Of a stretch of DNA of 17,152 nt, positions 13,207 to 17,152 are shown piece after piece. The translations under genes and the position numbers were made by a program. Position 1 is the stretch's first letter; the number at the start of each line of letters is the position of its first letter. This DNA is from Sulfurovum sp. GTDB lineage: Bacteria > Campylobacterota > Campylobacteria > Campylobacterales > Sulfurovaceae. The notes under the pieces were generated by a model, which was given only the letters and a program-made list of their open reading frames with translations, was not told the origin of the DNA and did no database searches. Location of the stretch: NCBI GenBank assembly GCA_016744875.1, contig JADGDL010000041.1, positions 1 through 17,152 of the forward strand, read 5' to 3'.

Positions 13207-14265
13207 ATGGAAGCACAAGACTTTCTTGATGACAAACAGTGTATCGTTTTCAAAGAGGTATTAGATAATTCTCCAGAAGGGGTATTTTGGTTGAATGAAG
13301 ATGGTAAATTTGTTTATGTCAATAAGGCAACTTGTTTTATGGAAGGTTACAGAGAAGAAGAGTTTAAAGATATGTACCTTTCAGACATTGACAAAAACTT
13401 TACGAAAGCACAACTTCCTAACCTGATGAAGAAAGTCTACACTACAGAAAAATGGTCTTCAGAAACAACACATCAAAGAAAAAATGGCACTATGTATCCC
13501 ATTGAAGTGTCGGGACATGGATTTACCTATAATGGTGAAAAAATTATTTGTGCTTTTACTAAAGATATCACAGAGAGGAGACTCTTTGGAAAAAAATATT
13601 CAGATGCCAATGCAAAACTTAAAAAGTCACTTAAAGAGAAAGAAGTACTTCTAAAAGAAATACATCATCGTGTTAAAAATAATATGGAGATCATCTCCTC
13701 ATTACTTGATATGCAAAGTAGAAGAAGTGATGATATAATCCTTAAGAATTCACTTCAAGAGAGTAGAAGCCGTATTCACGCTATGGCCTTGGTGCATGAG
13801 TTTCTCTATTTGGGAGATAATCTTTCCCGCATAGACCTCCCCCTCTACCTTAATAAGTTGGTATATGATATTAAGCAAACCTGTACTTCAAATATCAATC
13901 CTGTCATCCTTGAAATTGAGATCGAGTCCATCTTTTTTTCTTCCAATAAATGTATTCAAATAGGCATGGTCATCCATGAACTGGCAGTCAATGCTTTTAA
14001 ATATGCCTTTACAAATAGAAAAAATAATATTTTTTCTATTCAGCTTTTTATTATAGAGGATCAATATAATGATTTTATAGAACTCTATATTAAAGACAAT
14101 GGGAATGGATTTAGTCTTACACAGGACTCCACAGAAACCCCCTCTATAGGTATGAATTTGGTTCATTCTATAGTTGAGGATCAATTGGATGGTACGATGT
14201 CACACACCACAGGTCCTCATGGAGTAGAATATAAAATTGTTTTCCCGAGATCGGAGGATTGTTAA
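13207..14265 (+). CDS. Cytosolic PAS-domain sensor histidine kinase (HisKA_2 type)
   Basis: Soluble sensor kinase of 352 residues with no membrane segment. Order of domains: PAS at about 15-125 (GVFWLNEDGKFVYVNKAT, RRKNGTMYPIEVSG-like core, FTKDITERR at the end), a coiled linker at 127-150, then a HisKA_2 phospho-acceptor helix EIHHRVKNNMEIISSLLDMQ with His154 as the likely phosphorylated residue. An HATPase domain follows: N-box HELAVNAFKYAF (258-269, Asn263 region), DNGNGF (297-302), SIGMNLVHSIV (313-323). It is the family of EIHHRVKNN kinases common in environmental bacteria. The stop is one base from the response-regulator ATG. The PAS signal is unknown; a cytosolic redox or small-molecule cue is possible. 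The ribosome site is AAGG, eight bases before ATG. Confidence 0.92.
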   Translation: MEAQDFLDDKQCIVFKEVLDNSPEGVFWLNEDGKFVYVNKATCFMEGYREEEFKDMYLSDIDKNFTKAQLPNLMKKVYTTEKWSSETTHQRKNGTMYPIEVSGHGFTYNGEKIICAFTKDITERRLFGKKYSDANAKLKKSLKEKEVLLKEIHHRVKNNMEIISSLLDMQSRRSDDIILKNSLQESRSRIHAMALVHEFLYLGDNLSRIDLPLYLNKLVYDIKQTCTSNINPVILEIEIESIFFSSNKCIQIGMVIHELAVNAFKYAFTNRKNNIFSIQLFIIEDQYNDFIELYIKDNGNGFSLTQDSTETPSIGMNLVHSIVEDQLDGTMSHTTGPHGVEYKIVFPRSEDC

Positions 14266-14266
14266 C

Positions 14267-15025
14267 ATGATCAAAAAAAAGATACTTATTGTTGAAGATG
14301 AATCAATTATTGCCATAAATTTAAAAGAAGTGCTAATTGAATTAGGGTATGAACCTTGTGGTATCGCTCCAAATAGATCTAAAACTTTGGCACTTTTAGA
14401 AAAAGGAATTCAGCCTGATTTAATACTGATGGATATTTATCTCAAAGGCTCTGTAACCGGTATAGAATTGGCCAAAGAGTTAAAGAATACTATTCCTAAC
14501 ACACCCATTATATTCCTTACAGCAAATTCAGAACTCTCTACGATCAAACAAGCAACTGATTCCCATGCATATGGATATTTACTTAAACCCGTAAAAGAGA
14601 GAGAACTTCACGCTAACATTGAACTGGCACTACAAAAAGCTAATTTAGATGTTAAAACCAAAGAACAATTAAATAGTATAGAGAATGTAGCAAAAACACT
14701 TGAGCACACACTTCAAGAGAGTAAAGAAGAAAAGCTAACACTCATAACGCTTAAATATGGATATGTCTTTGACATAGAAAAAAAGGTACTCTACTTAAAA
14801 GAAGATATTGTAAGCCTCACTGCTAAAGAAAGAGATCTTCTAGCGCTACTTTGTCAACAAAAAGGCAGTTATATATCCCGCGATCAAATAGAATACAGTA
14901 TATGGCCTAATGAACCTGCAGGAGATGCCGCGTTTAGGTCACTTATGTTCAGAGTCAGAAATAAACTACATAAAGATCTTATTATCAATAGTAACAATAT
15001 TGGTTATAAAATTGCACGACTGTAA
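14267..15025 (+). CDS. OmpR-type response regulator, partner of the PAS kinase
   Basis: DNA-binding response regulator. The start at 14267 gives 252 residues; an ATG at 14237 lies inside the kinase gene, whereas GGAGG (14253-14257) precedes ATG 14267 by nine bases. Receiver domain 1-120: acidic pocket Asp11/Glu12, phospho-acceptor Asp56 (LILMDIYL), Thr85 (FLTAN) and Lys107 (YLLKPV) are all present. A charged helical linker (about 125-155) leads to a winged-helix domain at about 165-252 with SLTAKERDLLALL, the recognition-helix region AAFRSLMFRVRNKL and wing NNIGYKI. The receiver resembles those of HisKA_2 partners, but the output domain is OmpR/PhoB-like, which commonly binds 11-bp direct repeats such as the one ahead of this operon. 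Confidence 0.93.
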   Translation: MIKKKILIVEDESIIAINLKEVLIELGYEPCGIAPNRSKTLALLEKGIQPDLILMDIYLKGSVTGIELAKELKNTIPNTPIIFLTANSELSTIKQATDSHAYGYLLKPVKERELHANIELALQKANLDVKTKEQLNSIENVAKTLEHTLQESKEEKLTLITLKYGYVFDIEKKVLYLKEDIVSLTAKERDLLALLCQQKGSYISRDQIEYSIWPNEPAGDAAFRSLMFRVRNKLHKDLIINSNNIGYKIARL

Positions 15026-15057
15026 CTGATATCTCAAAGAGGTAAAATTCTGTTTCG

Positions 15058-15234
15058 TTATTCTATTGTGTAGTCTAGTATAAAAATAACAAATGGGGCA
15101 CTTATGATATAGGCCAACCCTCTTACAAGTACCTCAGAACTTTCTGCTACTATGAATTGTAATCCTAGAAACCATATTATAATAGTTCCAATGGAAAGTA
15201 TAGATGGGACTAATTTACCTGAAAAAGTTTTCAT
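15058..15234 (-). CDS. Small two-segment membrane protein, 58 residues
   Basis: Minus-strand ORF from ATG 15232-15234 to TAA 15058-15060. The product begins MKTFSGKLVPSILSIGTIII and forms a membrane hairpin: hydrophobic residues about 9-29 (ILSIGTIIIWFLGLQFIVA), a short polar turn ESSEVLVRG, and a second segment about 40-53 (LAYIISAPFVIFIL), ending DYTIE. Such a clean pattern is unlikely in a random reading frame. It resembles in size and layout the 56-residue protein at 15817-15987, with no clear residue-level homology that I can see. The ribosome site is weak (GAAAG about nine bases upstream). It is convergent with the response-regulator gene, 32 bases from its stop. I do not recognise the family; function unknown. 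Confidence 0.6.
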   Translation of the reverse strand: MKTFSGKLVPSILSIGTIIIWFLGLQFIVAESSEVLVRGLAYIISAPFVIFILDYTIE

Positions 15235-15265
15235 TTTTAATCTTTCGCTATTAAGTTATAGAAAA

Positions 15266-15296
15266 AGTATAAGATAATTAGATAATAATGATAAGG
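15266..15296. promoter_or_regulatory. GATAAT-repeat control region between divergent small genes
   Basis: Around 15270-15294 the sequence contains GATAAT, GATAATAAT and GATAA in close succession, similar to the hexamer composition of Fur boxes but not a good dyad. It lies 30-60 bases upstream of the 58-residue ORF and ahead of the gene at 15426. TATAAG at 15268-15273 could be a -10. The remaining bases to 15380 are AT-rich with nothing I can identify. Confidence 0.2.
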
Positions 15297-15394
15297 TCTT
15301 TTTGAAAATTTTTTTATCTCAAAAATGACCACTTTCATTAACTTAAAGATCTTACCTCTTCATAGTAGCTATTCGTATACCTTTTATTTTTCTC

Positions 15395-15403
15395 TGATAC
15401 ACT
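15395..15403 (+). promoter_or_regulatory. Possible extended -10 of the gene at 15426
   Basis: TGATACACT follows a TTTTATTTTT tract (15382-15391) and is 22 bases before the ATG. It matches seven of nine bases of the element TGCTAAACT found before the two small genes downstream at 15778-15786 and 16026-16034. Confidence 0.3.
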
Positions 15404-15425
15404 TGTATGTAATAAAGGAGATCGA

Positions 15426-15668
15426 ATGAGACCATGTAAAGAGATATTACTGGAAGTATTAGGTGAGAACTTTTTGACTGATCCAAAATTGGCAGGTTAT
15501 ACGGAAGAGTATTGTAAGTCATTAGAATTATCCATTAAAACTAATAATGAACTTTACGAGGAAAAAATGAAGATATTTAAAACGCTATTAGTAGCAGAAA
15601 GTGTGCTAACTGAAGAAGATATTGATCAAATCGCTAGTGAATGTAAACGCATTAGAGAATCAAACTAA
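15426..15668 (+). CDS. Small acidic helical protein of unknown function, 80 residues
   Basis: I do not recognise this protein. It is predicted mostly helical and soluble: MRPCKEILLEVLGENFLTDP, then a charged middle part and a C-terminal helix TEEDIDQIASECKRIRES. Three cysteines (residues 4, 30 and 73) are spread out and do not form a CxxC motif. No signal peptide or membrane segment is visible. The ribosome site AAAGGAG is excellent, six bases before ATG 15426, which supports real translation. It stands alone, between the GATAAT-rich region and the small membrane-protein gene, all on the plus strand. Its size and composition resemble the 84-residue protein at 16062. Confidence 0.75.
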   Translation: MRPCKEILLEVLGENFLTDPKLAGYTEEYCKSLELSIKTNNELYEEKMKIFKTLLVAESVLTEEDIDQIASECKRIRESN

Positions 15669-15694
15669 TTTTTACTTTTATCTTGATATAAGAC

Positions 15695-15718
15695 TATAAT
15701 GAGAATACTTTAAGTATT
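15695..15718 (+). promoter_or_regulatory. -10 element and palindrome ahead of the 56-residue membrane-protein gene
   Basis: A perfect TATAAT (15695-15700) is followed at the expected start point by AATACTT-T-AAGTATT (15704-15718), an exact inverted repeat with a single-base centre. This would give a leader of about 110 bases, including the hairpin at 15755-15778. A palindrome at the start site is a typical repressor position. A closer -10 (TAAACT, 15781-15786) is an alternative promoter. Confidence 0.4.
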
Positions 15719-15754
15719 TGATCAACCAGTAGTAACTCATACTATTTTGGGATA

Positions 15755-15778
15755 ACGGTAAATACAAAGCAATACCGT
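15755..15778 (+). repeat. Hairpin in the leader of the 56-residue membrane-protein gene
   Basis: ACGGTA (15755-15760) and TACCGT (15773-15778) are exact inverted repeats enclosing 12 bases. There is no T-run after it, so it is not a normal terminator. It may be an RNA structure in the leader or an operator next to the TGCTAAACT element at 15778. Confidence 0.35.
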
Positions 15779-15816
15779 GCTAAACTTTAAATATATTAAT
15801 AACACAAAGGATACTT

Positions 15817-15987
15817 ATGAAAAGTATAGCTATCTTTGCTAACCTAGCCCTCATGGCTTTTACCATATTTTTATATTTTGACATGACTACGATCAGTACA
15901 AAAGAAAGTTTTGCGATGGCTACTTTTATACTTGTTCCTTTTATAAGTCTCATTGTTATTCTCGCAAGTGATAAAAAGAGAAAATAA
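15817..15987 (+). CDS. Small two-segment membrane protein, 56 residues
   Basis: ATG 15817 with AAAGG eight bases upstream, stop TAA 15985-15987. Sequence starts MKSIAIFANLALMAFTIFLY: a first membrane segment at about 4-21, a polar turn FDMTTISTKESFA, a second segment at about 35-50 (MATFILVPFISLIVILA) and a basic tail SDKKRK. The tail suggests both ends on the cytosolic side. The opposite strand also reads open here, but it lacks a good ribosome site and its residue pattern is not protein-like, so the plus frame is chosen. Size and hairpin layout match the 58-residue protein at 15058-15234. I do not recognise the family. The long structured leader with its own promoter suggests regulation. 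Confidence 0.65.
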   Translation: MKSIAIFANLALMAFTIFLYFDMTTISTKESFAMATFILVPFISLIVILASDKKRK

Positions 15988-16025
15988 TACATCGAAGTTT
16001 TATTTTTACACATTAACCTATCTTC

Positions 16026-16034
16026 TGCTAAACT
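16026..16034 (+). promoter_or_regulatory. Possible extended -10 of the gene at 16062
   Basis: TGCTAAACT here is identical to 15778-15786, and both stand 27-31 bases before a start codon. A TTTTATTTTT tract (16000-16009) lies upstream, as at 15382-15391. It fits a TGnTAnnnT extended -10 and would start transcription about 20 bases before the ATG. Confidence 0.35.
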
Positions 16035-16061
16035 ACGCCTAGAAAGACTAAAGGGTTAAAT

Positions 16062-16316
16062 ATGAATTTGCAAGACAAATCAGATGAATGTACAAAAAAG
16101 TTTCTTGAAAAAGCAGAGAAAATAGTAGAAGATACTTCAAAAATACCTTCACAAGCCATAAGTAGATACTGCCGTATGCTCATAGTCTATTGTGATGCAG
16201 AAGGTAAAGTAACGGACAGCTTTCAAAAGTCAATGGAAAAATGTGGTAAAGAAATCATAGCTGTAGAAGGCATGGAAGAAATTTTTAATGAGTGTAATGA
16301 ATGTCCTGAGAGTTAA
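16062..16316 (+). CDS. Small cysteine-rich acidic protein of unknown function, 84 residues
   Basis: I do not recognise this protein. It has six cysteines in 84 residues (10, 37, 44, 61, 78, 81); the last two form CNEC near the C-terminus, and YCRMLIVYC (36-44) holds two more. That number in a cytosolic-looking protein without a signal peptide suggests metal or cluster binding or thiol chemistry, but no known motif is matched. The remainder is helical and charged (KKFLEKAEKIVEDTSKIPSQ). AAAGGG, seven bases before ATG 16062, is a good ribosome site. It is convergent with the NifU-like gene; a shared function in iron-sulfur biology is possible but rests on position only. Confidence 0.7.
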   Translation: MNLQDKSDECTKKFLEKAEKIVEDTSKIPSQAISRYCRMLIVYCDAEGKVTDSFQKSMEKCGKEIIAVEGMEEIFNECNECPES

Positions 16317-16361
16317 AGTAAGCAGACTTAAGTAAGAGAGCCATAAATAATGTATAGCTCT

Positions 16362-16394
16362 TAAAAAGTGCCTAAACTTCTCCCTTTAGGCATT
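16362..16394 (-). terminator. Terminator of the NifU-like gene
   Basis: TGCCTAAA (16369-16376) and TTTAGGCA (16385-16392) form a perfect 8-bp stem with an 8-base loop, five bases after the NifU-like stop codon at 16397. On the minus strand the stem is followed by CTTTTTAA, so it terminates that gene. It may also stop transcription coming from 16062 in the other direction. Confidence 0.75.
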
Positions 16395-16396
16395 AA

Positions 16397-17152
16397 TTAA
16401 ATGGCAACTACATGTATATTTGGATCAAGTTTGTCTCTCAATGCATTTTGTATAGCATAGAGTGTACCCGTACCTGAACTCGAACAGCTACTACAAGCAC
16501 CAAGATAACTAATGTAAACTACATACATATCACCATCTTCTTTAACATTAAGTATATCTATATCCCCACCATCCATAATGAGAAAATCTCTCACAGTGTT
16601 ATCGATCGCGATCTCAACAGCAACCACTTTATGTTCAGGACTTAAATCTTTAAAAGGTGCTTCAGATAGACTATTCTCTGCTTCTAGTTGTTCTGCCAAA
16701 GCTTTTTGTTGTGCATCTATTGACGCTAAAAGGTTTTCTTTACAACTGCTGTCTGATGATCCTGCTTTTGTATATTCCACGAGTGTTTCAAGCGTCTCAA
16801 TATTGTGCAAGGCTATAGACTCTTTTATAGAGGCACTGCTCATTGGACTGTCTTTACATGGTATGGTTTCCTCTTCATGGCTTAACGATTTACTAATATA
16901 CTCTTTAACCGCCAGTTTAGCTGCATCAAGTGCAAATGTTATAGCATATCTTTCAGAAGAAGGAAGAGCTTCTATCTTAGGGTTGTCACGTAAAAACTTT
17001 TCTAAAGCTATGTAAGAGATGCCATCTACCTCTGGTATACTTTTCTTGGTAAGTAAAAGTGCCAGCATATGATTTACCGCAAGACCCGAGGGTACTCCAT
17101 CATATGTATAACGTGCCTTAACAATGGTATCTTCATGTGTATTTACAGCCCA
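16397..17152 (-). CDS. NifU-like Fe-S scaffold protein with degenerate N-terminal and central domains (5' end outside window)
   Basis: The frame is open to the right edge, so the gene is cut and the ATG at 17068 is internal; 251 codons are visible. The C-terminal part, residues about 175-251 of the fragment, is a NifU/Nfu domain: VRDFLIMDGGDIDILNV and YLGACSSCSSSGTGTLYAIQNAL, with the cluster-binding CxxC at 220/223. The preceding segments align with the IscU-like and ferredoxin-like domains of epsilonproteobacterial NifU, but the cysteines are missing. ARYTYDGVPSGLAV replaces the usual ARFKSFGCGTAIAS, and ERYAITFALD replaces the MHCSVMAYD segment. In the middle, only Cys99 and Cys137 remain where paired cysteines are expected (VEYTKAGSSDSSC against a normal AGAFCKSC). 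It may be a specialised carrier rather than a scaffold. The comparison is from memory. Confidence 0.8.
   Translation of the reverse strand, partial: WAVNTHEDTIVKARYTYDGVPSGLAVNHMLALLLTKKSIPEVDGISYIALEKFLRDNPKIEALPSSERYAITFALDAAKLAVKEYISKSLSHEEETIPCKDSPMSSASIKESIALHNIETLETLVEYTKAGSSDSSCKENLLASIDAQQKALAEQLEAENSLSEAPFKDLSPEHKVVAVEIAIDNTVRDFLIMDGGDIDILNVKEDGDMYVVYISYLGACSSCSSSGTGTLYAIQNALRDKLDPNIHVVAI

Noticed and set aside
15780..16013. 77-codon minus-strand frame opposite the small membrane-protein gene
   Set aside because: The plus frame has a good ribosome site, a clean two-segment pattern and a basic tail; the minus frame has no ribosome site and an implausible composition.
1..17152. Mobile elements, CRISPR arrays, tRNA or rRNA genes, phage or toxin-antitoxin modules
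   Set aside because: No transposase, integrase, regularly spaced repeats, cloverleaf-like sequence or ribosomal RNA motif was seen on either strand; the window reads as core and metabolic chromosome.

Overview
The window most likely comes from a Campylobacterota (Epsilonproteobacteria) genome of the Sulfurimonas/Sulfurovum/Arcobacter kind. The DNA is AT-rich. FrdC has the length, the four haem histidines and the key glutamate of the Wolinella succinogenes protein, and it precedes frdA as in a frdCAB operon. The gene at the right edge is a three-domain NifU-type protein of the sort found in this phylum. The genus is an inference.

Layout. Positions 1-1757 (minus): frdA (cut by the left edge) and frdC, encoding the flavoprotein and dihaem membrane anchor of menaquinol:fumarate reductase. 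Positions 1758-2177: a gene-poor stretch with an 11-bp direct repeat, a possible 26-codon ORF with a very strong ribosome site, and a terminator-like hairpin. Positions 2178-3607: an HxlR-type regulator divergent from a YhdH/AcuI-type oxidoreductase. Positions 3710-11856 (minus): one tightly packed operon, prpE-prpB-prpC-acnD-prpF-DUF302, encoding the whole 2-methylcitrate cycle in its AcnD/PrpF version. Positions 12023-12967 (plus): a divergent HTH protein of no family I recognise, probably the prp regulator. Positions 13207-15025: a cytosolic PAS histidine kinase (HisKA_2 type) and an OmpR-type response regulator. Positions 15058-16316: four small genes, two of them membrane-hairpin proteins under 60 residues. 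Positions 16397-17152 (minus): the 3' part of a NifU-like gene that has lost most iron-sulfur cysteines except those of its C-terminal domain.

How the genes fit together. PrpE makes propionyl-CoA from propionate; PrpC joins it to oxaloacetate; AcnD plus PrpF convert 2-methylcitrate to 2-methylisocitrate; PrpB splits that to pyruvate and succinate. Succinate is the product of, and in reverse the substrate for, the FrdCAB complex next door. A YhdH/AcuI enzyme could add propionyl-CoA from acrylyl-CoA, although its HxlR partner also fits a response to reactive electrophiles. The same 11-bp tandem repeat lies before the two-component system and before frdC, a spacing typical of OmpR/PhoB-type regulators, so the two-component system may control itself and the frd region.

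Best candidates for something undescribed: the orphan-family regulator with palindromes in the prp control region; the shared direct repeat linking the two-component system to frd; the cysteine-stripped NifU paralogue; and the small ORF divergent from frdC. No tRNA, rRNA, CRISPR array, insertion sequence or phage gene was seen.
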